From NCBI RefSeq assembly GCF_018531465.1, contig NZ_JAHDTF010000006.1, forward strand, positions 124,001 through 188,000: DNA of 64,000 nt. The letters run 5' to 3'. The notes beneath the pieces were generated by a model, which saw nothing but the letters and a program-made list of their open reading frames with translations, had not been told where the DNA came from and searched no databases. Source of the DNA: Sphaerisporangium fuscum. GTDB taxonomy: Bacteria; Actinomycetota; Actinomycetes; Streptosporangiales; Streptosporangiaceae. A program made the translations under genes and the position numbers. Positions 49,190-58,848 of the stretch are shown in pieces; within the stretch, counting starts at the first letter, position 1, and each line of letters starts with the position of its first letter.

Positions 49190-50389
49190 TCACCCTTCGA
49201 GATCACCACGATCATGACGTGCGTGACGGAAAGCCGCCCTGATCTCGGAGATCAGCAGATCCGGCTGTTCCAGGCCGGGGAAGTGGCCACCACGGTCCAG
49301 CTCGTGCCATGACCGCAGGTCGTGGTAGCGGCGCTCGGCCCAGCGCCGCGCGGTCGGCCACGGCTCGGCCGGGAACAGCGAACAGGCGGTGGGCACCGTC
49401 ACCGGCTGCGCGTTCTCCTCCTCGGCGCTGCGCGGTACCCACCGCATGGCCTCCCAGTACCAGCGGGCACTGGAGGCACCCGTCCCGGTCAGCCAGTACA
49501 GGGCGATGTCGTCCACCTGCCGCGACACACTCACCCCGCCGCCGGCCTCCGGCCGGGTGTCGGAGTAGGCGGCGAACTTCTCACCCAGCCACGCCGCCAG
49601 ACCGGCAGGCGAGTCCAGCAGGGAGTAGCCGAGCGTCTGCGGACGGGTACTCATGATCATCCCGAAGCCGTATCCGTCCGCCAGATGCACATCACGCCGC
49701 TCCAGCATGCGCCGCTCCGCCGGGTCCGGTGAGATCCGGTCGCCCGGCAGGGGAGAGGCGATCGGCATCGTCAGGTGCAGGCCGGCGACGCGCTCGGGCA
49801 CCAGGCGCGCCAGTTCCGTGCTGACGAACGCACCCCAGTCCCCGCCGTGCGCGCCGAACCGCTCGTACCCGAGCACGCTCATCAACTCCGCCCACGCCCG
49901 CGCCGTGCGGGCGGGGTTCCAGCCGCGCTCACGCGGACGATCGCTGAACCCGAACCCCGGCAGGGCCGGGACGACGACGTGGAAGGCGTCACTGGCGGAA
50001 CCGCCGTGCGCGACCGGATCGGTGAGCGGCCCGAGGACGTCCTCGAACTCCAGCACCGAGCCCGGCCAGCCATGGGTCAGCACCAAGGGGAGCGCTGCGG
50101 GCTCGGGGGAGCGCACGTGCCAGAACGCGATCCGCAGGCCGTCGAGGCGCACCCGGTAATGCGGAATCCGGTTCCACTGCTCCTCCCTGGCCCGCCAGTC
50201 GTGCTGCCGCCAGGTGTCCAGCAGCAGCCTCAGCCGATCCAGCTCGATACCCTGCGAGGCGTCCGGCACCGTTTCCGGCTCCGGAAGCCGGACCCCGTCG
50301 AGGCGAGCCCGCAGGTCCGCCAGGTCGCGATCAGGAACGCGGATGGGAAAGGACTCGATCTCAGGCGGGTTCGCCGTGTTCACAGACAT
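49190..50389 (-). CDS. Epoxide hydrolase (alpha/beta hydrolase, EHN type)
   Basis: 399 residues. The N-terminal EHN domain (FPIRVPDRDLADLRARLDGVRLPE, with HDWRAREEQWNRIPHYRVRLDGLRIAFWH, read in segments) precedes an alpha/beta hydrolase core. The oxyanion motif HGWPG is at residues 106-110, the nucleophile Asp184 in AHGGDWG, and the catalytic His in ELDRGGHFPGLEQPD. Asp at the nucleophile elbow marks an epoxide hydrolase rather than a lipase or peptidase. It opens epoxides to diols. It lies 61 bases downstream of an AraC regulator on the same strand, which may activate it. Confidence 0.92.
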   Translation of the reverse strand: MSVNTANPPEIESFPIRVPDRDLADLRARLDGVRLPEPETVPDASQGIELDRLRLLLDTWRQHDWRAREEQWNRIPHYRVRLDGLRIAFWHVRSPEPAALPLVLTHGWPGSVLEFEDVLGPLTDPVAHGGSASDAFHVVVPALPGFGFSDRPRERGWNPARTARAWAELMSVLGYERFGAHGGDWGAFVSTELARLVPERVAGLHLTMPIASPLPGDRISPDPAERRMLERRDVHLADGYGFGMIMSTRPQTLGYSLLDSPAGLAAWLGEKFAAYSDTRPEAGGGVSVSRQVDDIALYWLTGTGASSARWYWEAMRWVPRSAEEENAQPVTVPTACSLFPAEPWPTARRWAERRYHDLRSWHELDRGGHFPGLEQPDLLISEIRAAFRHARHDRGDLEG

Positions 50390-50450
50390 GGGCGAAACCC
50401 TAGAAACGACCCACCTCCCGGATCCATGCCTGCAATTGCCGGAAGAGCGG

Positions 50451-51341
50451 TCAGGAATTGCGATACGCCGAGGGACGGACGCCGGTGTGCCGCAGGAAGG
50501 CCGTCGACAGAGCACCGGGACCGGCGAAACCGCACAGCGGCGCGATCTGGGCGACCGGCAGGTCGGTGTCCCGCAGCAGACGTTGCGCCTTCTCGATCCG
50601 TAATCGCATGAGAAACCGGTGGGGCGTCTCCCCGGTCGCTCTTTTGAACACGCGAACAAGGTGATAGACGCTGAGATACACCTCCTCGGCGATGTCGGCC
50701 AGGCTGAGCGGCCCCGCCAGCCGGTCACGCATGAGGGCGATCGCCGCGCGGACGCGTGCGTCCTCCCGCACCGGCAGCCGTTCACCGGGTGCCCGGGAAT
50801 GGCGGGTGAGCAGGTGCACGGCCAGGAAGGCGGCCGCGGACTCGGCGTACAGGTCGCCGGCCTCCTCCGCCGAGCCCACCGCGCGGACGGCCTCCTCCAC
50901 CAGCGGGTCGCCGGCGGCCACGGACGCCGCCATGCCGGCGTAGTCGACCGCCCGGCCACCCAGCTGTTCGGCGGTCCGCTCGACGGTGCCGCGCGGGATA
51001 TGGACCTGCACGCTGCGCAACGGGCCGTCCGCGCGATAGCGGCGCAGGGCGGCCCGGTCCGGGACGCGCAGTTCGAGCCGCCCCGGCACCCAGGTGTGGC
51101 GGCTCCACCGACCACCGACCCGCGTCTCCATCACGGCCCGGCCCCCTACCGGCAGTATCAGGTGCACGTCCGCCGCGGCCGGCAACTCCATGTCCTCCAC
51201 CTGCGGGACGTGGTCGAAGCGTTGCGCGAGCAAGGACTGCCAGCCGAGGTCCTCCCAGCTGCAACGGGTCCGCCGCACGTATCGATCCATGTCGAAACCG
51301 GCATAGGGCTGGAGATCGAAATGAACGGAGTCGAACACCAT
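50451..51341 (-). CDS. AraC-family regulator
   Basis: 296 residues. The N-terminal two thirds form an AraC-binding-like domain (VHLILPVGGRAVMETRVGGRW) and the C-terminal 100 residues two HTH motifs: LSLADIAEEVYLSVYHLVRVFKRATGETPHRF, then LPVAQIAPLCGFAGPGALSTAFLRHTGVRPSAY. The frame is open upstream, but ATG 51341 starts at MVFDSVHFD, just before conserved sequence. It lies upstream of the epoxide hydrolase on the same strand and probably controls it. Gap 51342-51617 to the divergent RHS gene has one AT-rich patch near 51520-51590 but no clear operator. Confidence 0.9.
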   Translation of the reverse strand: MVFDSVHFDLQPYAGFDMDRYVRRTRCSWEDLGWQSLLAQRFDHVPQVEDMELPAAADVHLILPVGGRAVMETRVGGRWSRHTWVPGRLELRVPDRAALRRYRADGPLRSVQVHIPRGTVERTAEQLGGRAVDYAGMAASVAAGDPLVEEAVRAVGSAEEAGDLYAESAAAFLAVHLLTRHSRAPGERLPVREDARVRAAIALMRDRLAGPLSLADIAEEVYLSVYHLVRVFKRATGETPHRFLMRLRIEKAQRLLRDTDLPVAQIAPLCGFAGPGALSTAFLRHTGVRPSAYRNS

Positions 51342-51617
51342 GCGACCGAGGCTAACGGCATACGTCACAGGATCAGGATGCGCGGCGAACGTCACCGGCC
51401 GCCCCGACGGGCAAGCCGCCGGGCGCGTCCCAGGCAGGGGGCCGGCCCGTCACCGGCCGTCGCGGCGACTGCTCAACCCGCTACCGGACATGAACGCGAA
51501 CCGGCAGGCAGGTTAACGGTCTTCGCCGCCTGTTCCCCAAGTTGATCACGCCTTTTACGATCAGGCCGCAACGATGATCATACCTCTCCCAGAGGTGCGC
51601 GAATCGGAGACCGAAGA

Positions 51618-54600
51618 GTGGCATCGAACCGCGCCCGCGTCCGCCGGACGACCCCGGCGGACCGGGCCATCGCCGCTGTGCTGTCCGTAGGACTGGCCGT
51701 GACCGTCGCGGACATCCCCACGGCGAACGCAGACACCCCCACCCCCCAACCCCCACCGGCGGCCCTCCGGCCCGACCCCTCCACCGCTCCGGCCGGGCCC
51801 AGCGCGCCCGATGAGAGCTCGGCCAGGCTCACCGCCCGGCTCACCGGCAAGCGGATCGAGATCGAATCGGCACGGACCGAGACCTCCTCCACCTACGCCA
51901 ACCCCGACGGCTCCCTCACCGAAGAGATGTTCGCCGGGCCGGTCAGGGTGCGCGACGGCGCCGGGTGGAAACCCGTCGATCTCGCGCTCACCGCGGCCGG
52001 CGACGGCACGGTCACGCCCAGGTCGCACGGCAGGGCACTGCGCATCGGCGGGCGCTCCGGGGACGCCAGGCAGGCCGCCGCGGCCGGAACCGACCTGATC
52101 AGCGTGGCCGCCGGGGACGCCCGCGTCACCCTGCGCTGGCCCGGCGCGCTCCCGTCCCCGCAGGTGTCGGGCCAGAGCGTCACCTACCCCGGCGCGCTGC
52201 CCGGCGCCGACCTGACGGTCACCGCGACCAGGACGGGCGCCGAGCAGTTCCTGCTGCTCAAGCAGCGGCCCGCCACCCCGCTGTCCTACCGGCTCCGCCT
52301 GGAGGCCCCCGGGCTCACACCCCGCCAGGCCAAGGACGGCGGCGCCGAACTGGTGGACAGGCGCGGCAAGGTCGCCGCGACCGTGCCCGCGCCCGTGATG
52401 TGGGACGCGCGCCTGGACCGGTCATCCGGCGAGCACACCCATCGCGCGCCGGTGAAGATGGAGGTGTCGGGCAAGGACCTGGTCCTCACACCCGACCCGG
52501 CCTTCCTGAACGACCCCGCCACCGCCTACCCGGTCACCGTCGACCCCTCGCTCAACGTGGGCGAGGTGTTCGACACCTTCGTACAGCAGGGCTACAACAC
52601 CGACGAGTCCGCCTCCACCGAACTCAAGATCGGCAACAACGGCAGCGGGCAGATCGCCAAGTCGTTCATCACCTGGAACACCTCCGGCCTGGCCGGACGG
52701 AAGATCCTCTCCGCAACGCTCAACCTGTGGAACTTCCACTCCTGGTCGTGCACCGCCAAGAACTGGGAGGTGTGGAGCGCCGACCAGGCCTCCACCTCCA
52801 GCCGCTACCCCGGCCCCGCCATGGCCGCCAGGTACGCCACCTCCAGCCAGACCAAGGGCTACGGCTCCGGCTGCGCCGACGGCTGGGTCACCGCCAACGT
52901 CACCTCGCTGGCCCAGTACTGGGCCGACAAGGGCTGGGCCAAGTCCGGCATGGGACTGCGCGCCACAGACGAATCCGACCCATACGGATGGAAACGGTTC
53001 AACTCCGGCAACGCGGCTTCGCACCCGCCGTACATCTCAGTGACGTACAACTCCTACCCGAGCACACCGCTGTCCGTCTGGACCAGCCCGAACAGCGAGA
53101 CGAGCGGCGCCCTCCACACCAACACGCTGACACCCCGGCTGTACGCCCACGTCGGCGACGCCGACGGCGGCAACGTACGCGGCAAGTTCGAGGTGTACGA
53201 CGGCAGCACCGCGATCATCACCGGCCTGTACGGCGCGTACGTGGCCTCCGGCGGCTTCTCGGACGCCGCCACACCGGCCGGCAAGCTGGTCAACGGCCAC
53301 ACCTACACGCTCAAGGGCTGGACCAACGACGGCTCACTGGACTCCAAGCAGTCCCAGTCCCGGCAGTTCACCGTCGACACCACCCGGCCGCCCGTCCCCA
53401 AGCTGACCAGCGGCTCCCACCCCGACACCGGATGGCACGGCGACGCCGGCGAACCGGCCTCCTTCACCGCCACGCCGGCCGACATCGACGTCGCCAAGAT
53501 CGCCTACCGGCTCGACGACGGTGACACGGCCACGGCGGCCACGACCGGCGCGGCCGTCACCCTCACGGTGACCCCGCAGGCCGCGGGACCGCACACGCTC
53601 ACGGCCTACGCCCTGGACCGCGCGGGCAACGCCTCGGAGGCCGTCACGTACCGCTTCAACGTCGGGGCGGGCGCACTGGCCGCGCCGGCCGACGGCACAC
53701 GCACCGCCCGCCGTACCGAACTGGCCGCGACCGGCCGCGGCGAGTACGACCGGGTGACCTTCCAGTGGCGGCGCGCCCAGACCGACGACTGGGCCGACAT
53801 CCCCGCCGCGCAGGTGCTCGGCACCGACGGCAAGCCGCTGACGGGCTGGCCCGTCGCGGCGACCGTCGCCGACGGCACCGCGACCGTGTCGGGGCTGACC
53901 TGGAACCTGGTCGACCAGCTCGGCGGCGACGGCGCCGTCCAGGTCCGCGCCGTGTTCGCCAACCCCTCGGACTCGGCGAGCACGCCCGCCGCCGACGTGG
54001 TAGCGGATCGGCAGGCCTCAGGGGCCGAGACACAGAACGTGGGACCGGGCAGCGTCAACCTGCTGACCGGTGACTTCCGCGTGGAGGAGAGCGAGGCCGA
54101 GCTGTTCGGCCTGGCACTGTCCAGGACGATCTCCTCACGCGACCCCAAGGCCGGCGCCAAGATCGCATCCCAGGCGTCCCCGTTCGGCCCCGAATGGTCG
54201 GCCGGCGGCGTGTCGGACGTCGCCGACTCCGAATACGCGGCGCTACGCGAAACCTCCGCCAGCTCCGTCGAGGTCACCCTGGTGGACGGCACCCCCATCC
54301 AGTTCACCAAGACCCGCGACGGCTGGAAGCCGGAGGAAGGCGCCGAAGACCTGACGCTGACCGGCTCCTACACCCTCAAGGACGCCGACGGCGTGGTCAC
54401 CACGTTCACCAAGCCCGCCGGCGCCACCTCCTACCTGCCGGCCACGACCACCCCGCCCGGCGCGAACAACATCACCCGCTACGTCTACGAGGCCGCCGGC
54501 GGCGCCCAGCGGCTCAAGGCCGTCATCGCACCCACCAGCGCGGTGTCCGACCCCGGTGCGGACTGCGCGCTGCCCTCACCCAAGCCCGGCTGCCGCGTGC

Positions 54601-57590
54601 TGGAACTCCTCTACGCCACACAGACCGGCGGCGGCGACTACACCGGCCGCGTCAAGCAGGTGCTCTTCCACGACTCCGGCACCCCCGTGGCCGTCGCCCA
54701 GTACGCCTACGACAGCGCCGGCCGCCTCACCCAGTCCTGGGACCCGCGCATCACACCGCCGCTCAAAACGACCTACGGCTACGACACCGGCAACCGCCTC
54801 ACCTCGCTCACCCCGCCCGGACAGCTCCCATGGAGCTTCGCCTACGACACCGACGGCAGGCTGACCAGCGCGGCCAGACAAGCCCTCAAGCCGGGCACCG
54901 CCGACCAGACCGACGGCGAGAACCGCACCTCCATCGTCTACAACGTGCCGCTGGACAAGGCCACCGGCGGACCGGCCGACCTGCGGCCGCAGCACACCGC
55001 GACCTGGGGACAGCACGACAACCCCACCGACGCCACCGCCGTCTTCCCCGGCGACCAGATCCCCGACGGCCACTCCTGGACCAGAGCCACCGTCACCTAC
55101 CTCGACGCCAACGGACGGCAGGTCGACCAGCTCACCCCCGGCGGCCACCTGTCGGCCACCGAACACGACAAGTTCGGCAACATCGTCCGCGAACTGACGG
55201 CGAGCAACCGCGAACTGGCCCTCGGCACCTCCCCGCGCCTGGCCGAGCTCGGCATCTCCGGGCTGCCGACCGCCGAACGCGCCGAACTGCTGTCCAAGCG
55301 CTCGACCTACAACGACGACGGCACCCGGGAACTGGAGACCCTCGGCCCGCTGCACGTCGTGGCAGCGGGCGACCAGGACACCCCCGCCAGGGAACACACC
55401 GTCAACACCTACGACCAGGGACGCCCCGGCGACGCCCCCACCAAGGACCTGGTGACCAGGACCGAGGTGAGCGCGCACCTGCTCACCGGCGAAGACCGCG
55501 ACACGCGGGCGACCACCACCGAGTACGACTGGACACTCGGCAAGCCCCTCAAGACCGTCAAGGACCCCGGCGGCCTGAACCTGGTGACCGCCACCTCCTA
55601 CGACGGCGACGGCAACCCCGTCAAGACCGTGCTGCCCAAGGGCAACGACGCGGCCACCACCATCACCACGTACTACACCGCCTCCGGCAGCGCGCCGTGC
55701 GGCGGCAAACCGGCGTGGGCAGGACTGGTATGCCGGACGGCACCCGCCGGGAAGATCACCGGAGGCGGTGACAACCCCGACGAACTGCCCACCGCCATCA
55801 CCACCTACGACCGCTACGGCAACCCACTGACGGTCTCCGAGACCGCCAACGGCATCACCCGCGTCACCAACACCGCCTACGACCAGGCAGGACGCCAGAT
55901 CCGCCAGTGGATCACCGGCGGCACCGGCGAGGCACCGGGCACCGCGGCCACGGTGTACGCACCCGACTCCGGCGAAGTGGCCGAACAGCAGCGCCTGGAC
56001 GCCTCAGGCAACGTCACCGAGCGGATCGTCATCGCCCACGACCGGCTCGGCCGGCGCATCTCCTACACCGACGCCGACGGCGGGGAGACCAGGACCGAGT
56101 ACGACCTGCTCGACCGGACCACCAAGGTGACCGACTCCGCCCCCTCCACCCTCACCTACGGCTACGACATCGCCACCGAACCACGCGGCCTGGCGGTGAC
56201 GATGACCGACTCGGCGGCGGGAACGTTCACCGCCCGATACGACGCCGACGGCGAGTTCACCACCGGCGACCTGCCCGGGGGAGTGCACCTGACCGTCACC
56301 GACGACGAGACCGGCGCCGACATCTCCCGCGTCTACACCAAGGACGGACTGGACCAGCCCATCCTGAGCGAACAGCTCACCGAATCGGTACACGGCCAGT
56401 GGACCACCGACGCGCGCGGCGACGCCGGGTACGAGCGGGCCTACGGCTACGACAAGGCAGGCCGCCTCACCTCCGCCAAGGAGTCGGCGGGCGGCACGTG
56501 CACGCTGCGCCGCTACACCTTCGACGCCGACTCCAACCGGACCCGCCTTGCCACCCAGTCCCAGACGGACACCTGCCCGCAAGCCGACGACGCCGCGGCC
56601 GCCATCACCTCCTACGCCTACGACTCCGCCGACCGGCTGGTGGGCGACGGCTACCGCTACGACGCGCTCGGCCGCACCACCGCCCTGCCCGGCGGGACGA
56701 CGTTCGACTACCACGTCAACGACCTGGCCCGCCGGCAGACCACCGGCGGCCAGACGATGACCTGGGCGCTGGACCCGGCCGACCGGTTCAGATCCACCAC
56801 CACCACGGCGGGCACCGCCGTGAACCACTACGGCTCCGACGGCGACTCGCCGCGCTGGAGCACCGAACCCGGCGGCACGGTGCTGAGGAACGTCTCCGGC
56901 TTCGACGGCGACCTGGCGGCCATCACCGGCGCGAACGGCGACGTCCGCCTGCAACTGACCACCCTGCACGGCGACGTCGGCACCGAGTACACCCTCGGCA
57001 CCCAGACCGCCACCGTCGTCGACGCCGACGAGTACGGGGTGACGCGCGGCCCGGCCCGCAGGTACGGCTGGCTGGGCGGCGAACAGCGCGCCGCCGACAC
57101 CCTGGACGGCACGATGCTCATGGGCGTGCGGCTCTACAACCCCTCACTGGGCCGGTTCCTGCAGCTGGACCCGGTGCCGGGCGGCAGCGCCAACGCCTAC
57201 GAGTACTGCTCGGGGGACCCGGTCAACTGCACCGACCTGGACGGCAAGTGGGGCTGCGGCTGGTGCCGCAAGCTCCGCCACAAGGCCAAGCACGTCTGGC
57301 GCCGCGCCAAGGTCCACTACCGGGCGTTCCGGTACGGCTGGAACACCCGCAGGGGCCTGGGCGGTTTCGTCCACCGGTGGGCGAGCAGCGGCCGGCGCTG
57401 GGTCAGCCGGGGATCCTTCATCGTCGGCGTGGGCTTCGGCACCTACAGCTGTCTCCGCAGGCGCACCCTGAGCGGCTGCGCCAGGGCGTACTGGGAGAAC
57501 AGCGCGATCGGCGGCCTGTCCGGTGCGCTGTACGGCATCGGCCGCGTGGGATGGCGAGGCCGCCACTGGTGGCGCCGCGTACACCGGTGA
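51618..57590 (+). CDS. Secreted DNRLRE-RHS repeat protein with polymorphic-toxin-like C-terminus
   Basis: 1990 residues. A signal peptide ends at ANA (residue 38). Residues about 60-300 resemble the beta-rich N-terminal region of large actinobacterial RHS proteins, and about 307-477 is a DNRLRE domain (FDTFVQQGYNTDESASTELKIG; SLAQYWADKG; PPYISVTYNS). Ig-like domains run to about 795. The RHS shell then starts at NVGPGSVNLLTGDF (about 806), with many YD repeats (GRLTSLTPPG, YDxxGRLT) to the RHS core LYNPSLGRFLQLDPVPGGSANAYEY (about 1840-1877). A 113-residue tail follows: very basic (WGCGWCRKLRHKAKHVWRRAKVHYRAF), then glycine-rich helices. By family analogy the tail is the released effector. 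No immunity gene follows. Confidence 0.88.
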   Translation: MASNRARVRRTTPADRAIAAVLSVGLAVTVADIPTANADTPTPQPPPAALRPDPSTAPAGPSAPDESSARLTARLTGKRIEIESARTETSSTYANPDGSLTEEMFAGPVRVRDGAGWKPVDLALTAAGDGTVTPRSHGRALRIGGRSGDARQAAAAGTDLISVAAGDARVTLRWPGALPSPQVSGQSVTYPGALPGADLTVTATRTGAEQFLLLKQRPATPLSYRLRLEAPGLTPRQAKDGGAELVDRRGKVAATVPAPVMWDARLDRSSGEHTHRAPVKMEVSGKDLVLTPDPAFLNDPATAYPVTVDPSLNVGEVFDTFVQQGYNTDESASTELKIGNNGSGQIAKSFITWNTSGLAGRKILSATLNLWNFHSWSCTAKNWEVWSADQASTSSRYPGPAMAARYATSSQTKGYGSGCADGWVTANVTSLAQYWADKGWAKSGMGLRATDESDPYGWKRFNSGNAASHPPYISVTYNSYPSTPLSVWTSPNSETSGALHTNTLTPRLYAHVGDADGGNVRGKFEVYDGSTAIITGLYGAYVASGGFSDAATPAGKLVNGHTYTLKGWTNDGSLDSKQSQSRQFTVDTTRPPVPKLTSGSHPDTGWHGDAGEPASFTATPADIDVAKIAYRLDDGDTATAATTGAAVTLTVTPQAAGPHTLTAYALDRAGNASEAVTYRFNVGAGALAAPADGTRTARRTELAATGRGEYDRVTFQWRRAQTDDWADIPAAQVLGTDGKPLTGWPVAATVADGTATVSGLTWNLVDQLGGDGAVQVRAVFANPSDSASTPAADVVADRQASGAETQNVGPGSVNLLTGDFRVEESEAELFGLALSRTISSRDPKAGAKIASQASPFGPEWSAGGVSDVADSEYAALRETSASSVEVTLVDGTPIQFTKTRDGWKPEEGAEDLTLTGSYTLKDADGVVTTFTKPAGATSYLPATTTPPGANNITRYVYEAAGGAQRLKAVIAPTSAVSDPGADCALPSPKPGCRVLELLYATQTGGGDYTGRVKQVLFHDSGTPVAVAQYAYDSAGRLTQSWDPRITPPLKTTYGYDTGNRLTSLTPPGQLPWSFAYDTDGRLTSAARQALKPGTADQTDGENRTSIVYNVPLDKATGGPADLRPQHTATWGQHDNPTDATAVFPGDQIPDGHSWTRATVTYLDANGRQVDQLTPGGHLSATEHDKFGNIVRELTASNRELALGTSPRLAELGISGLPTAERAELLSKRSTYNDDGTRELETLGPLHVVAAGDQDTPAREHTVNTYDQGRPGDAPTKDLVTRTEVSAHLLTGEDRDTRATTTEYDWTLGKPLKTVKDPGGLNLVTATSYDGDGNPVKTVLPKGNDAATTITTYYTASGSAPCGGKPAWAGLVCRTAPAGKITGGGDNPDELPTAITTYDRYGNPLTVSETANGITRVTNTAYDQAGRQIRQWITGGTGEAPGTAATVYAPDSGEVAEQQRLDASGNVTERIVIAHDRLGRRISYTDADGGETRTEYDLLDRTTKVTDSAPSTLTYGYDIATEPRGLAVTMTDSAAGTFTARYDADGEFTTGDLPGGVHLTVTDDETGADISRVYTKDGLDQPILSEQLTESVHGQWTTDARGDAGYERAYGYDKAGRLTSAKESAGGTCTLRRYTFDADSNRTRLATQSQTDTCPQADDAAAAITSYAYDSADRLVGDGYRYDALGRTTALPGGTTFDYHVNDLARRQTTGGQTMTWALDPADRFRSTTTTAGTAVNHYGSDGDSPRWSTEPGGTVLRNVSGFDGDLAAITGANGDVRLQLTTLHGDVGTEYTLGTQTATVVDADEYGVTRGPARRYGWLGGEQRAADTLDGTMLMGVRLYNPSLGRFLQLDPVPGGSANAYEYCSGDPVNCTDLDGKWGCGWCRKLRHKAKHVWRRAKVHYRAFRYGWNTRRGLGGFVHRWASSGRRWVSRGSFIVGVGFGTYSCLRRRTLSGCARAYWENSAIGGLSGALYGIGRVGWRGRHWWRRVHR

Positions 57591-57622
57591 CACATGAGTG
57601 AATAAGGCCACCGACGGCCTGC

Positions 57623-57656
57623 GGGAGTGCCTTTCCAAACCAGGAAAGGCACTCCC
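57623..57656. terminator. Strong hairpin terminator after the RHS gene
   Basis: GGGAGTGCCTTTCC (57623-57636) pairs perfectly with GGAAAGGCACTCCC (57643-57656) over a 6-base loop. It lies 32 bases after the RHS stop and 104 bases before the end of the converging phosphotransferase gene, so it can end transcription from both sides. A short T-run is lacking, as is common in this group. The remaining bases to 57759 show no gene, so an immunity protein is absent here. Confidence 0.8.
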
Positions 57657-57759
57657 ACACCACCACCCCGCCCGAACCGACCCCTCGACGGCAGCGTCCC
57701 CGACGCTGCGCTGAAGGACCTGCCGGCATCCGGTCAAGTCGCGGCTCCTGCCTGGACTC

Positions 57760-58662
57760 CTATAGCGGACCGCCGTGCACAACACGATCGAGTGCGGCCC
57801 GGCCTGCGGGTCCCCATGCCGGTTTGCCGCCGGGAAGGCCCCGGTCGCCGTTCTGGCCCATCAGCATGAGGAACAGGCTCTTCAGGGCGGCCAGCCCCCG
57901 GGCCCGCCGGATGGTCCCCTCGTCTGCCTGACCGTATGCGCCGAAGAAGCGTGAGGCGCAGCCAGCGGGAAGGATGACCCATGCGGCGGCGAGATCCCAC
58001 GCCGGATCACCGGCGAACACGGCATCGAAGTCGATCACGCCGGAGAGGGTGCCGTCCGAGACGACGACGTTCGCGGGGTGAAGGTCGCCGTGCACCCAGA
58101 GCGGCGGGCCCTCCCACTCGGGCGCCGCGACGGCGTCATCCCAGACGGCGCGGACATCGTCAGCGAGGTCGCCGGGGACGACGGCGCGGAAGAAGTGGTC
58201 AAAGCCGTCCGTGCACTTTTTGGGATGGTCGCCGCGGTCCTCACTGATCGGCGCGTCTTCGGGTGCCTCCACGTGGAGCGCGGTGAGGAAGGCCGCCAAC
58301 GTGTCGGAGGCGTGGTCGCCGCGGCTGATGGAGGCGTGGTCCAGTGGCTCGCCCGGGACCCACGTCATGACGGTCCAGGGCTTGGGGAAGCGCGCGGACG
58401 GTTCACCGATCCGTACGGGGGTGGGGACCGGAAGCGGCAGGCGCGGAGCCAGGACGGGCAGCCACCGGCACTCCTTGCGCAGGAGGTCCGGGGCACCCTC
58501 TGTACGCGGCATGCGCACGGCCAGGTCGTCCCCAAGGCGCCACATTTGGTTGCCCCACCCGCCCGCTACTTCCCCGATGGTCAGTCCTGCGAGGTCCGGA
58601 TGCTGCTCCTGCAACAGGTCATGGACCAGGTCGGCGGTGATCTCGATCCCGGAGTCGGTCAT
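57760..58662 (-). CDS. Aminoglycoside-phosphotransferase-fold kinase
   Basis: 300 residues of the APH fold. The N-lobe GGWGNQMWRLGDDLAVRMPRTEGA carries the ATP-binding strand (Arg in RMPR in place of the usual Lys). The catalytic loop is WVHGDLHPANVVV with Asp, and the metal motif GVIDFDAVFAGDPAWDLAAAW is complete. This subgroup (HGDLHPANV, PRxxxA) is close to MPH/HipA-distant kinases such as macrolide or hygromycin phosphotransferases. Substrate unknown. ATG 58662 is chosen because the conserved domain starts soon after; upstream codons look non-coding. Confidence 0.86.
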   Translation of the reverse strand: MTDSGIEITADLVHDLLQEQHPDLAGLTIGEVAGGWGNQMWRLGDDLAVRMPRTEGAPDLLRKECRWLPVLAPRLPLPVPTPVRIGEPSARFPKPWTVMTWVPGEPLDHASISRGDHASDTLAAFLTALHVEAPEDAPISEDRGDHPKKCTDGFDHFFRAVVPGDLADDVRAVWDDAVAAPEWEGPPLWVHGDLHPANVVVSDGTLSGVIDFDAVFAGDPAWDLAAAWVILPAGCASRFFGAYGQADEGTIRRARGLAALKSLFLMLMGQNGDRGLPGGKPAWGPAGRAALDRVVHGGPL

Positions 58663-58848
58663 GCGAAGCCACACTACTGGGACACGATTCCGGCGTCGCT
58701 CGTGATCCGCGGCCGGCCACCGACACCACCGACGGCGCGGATGCTCGGTTCGTCGAAAGACGGCCCGAGGGGGCCGGGTGGCGGCCTGGAACCGGGCAGG
58801 CCGATGTGACGGTGAGCGGCCCGGCGCAATCGCTGCTGCCAAACGCCG

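Noticed and set aside
54576..55478. 300-codon minus-strand frame inside the RHS gene
   Set aside because: Gly/Val-rich shadow frame of the YD-repeat region.
54700..56800. Possible DNA tandem repeats in the RHS gene
   Set aside because: The repetition is at protein level (YD repeats); the DNA units are diverged and not a separate element.
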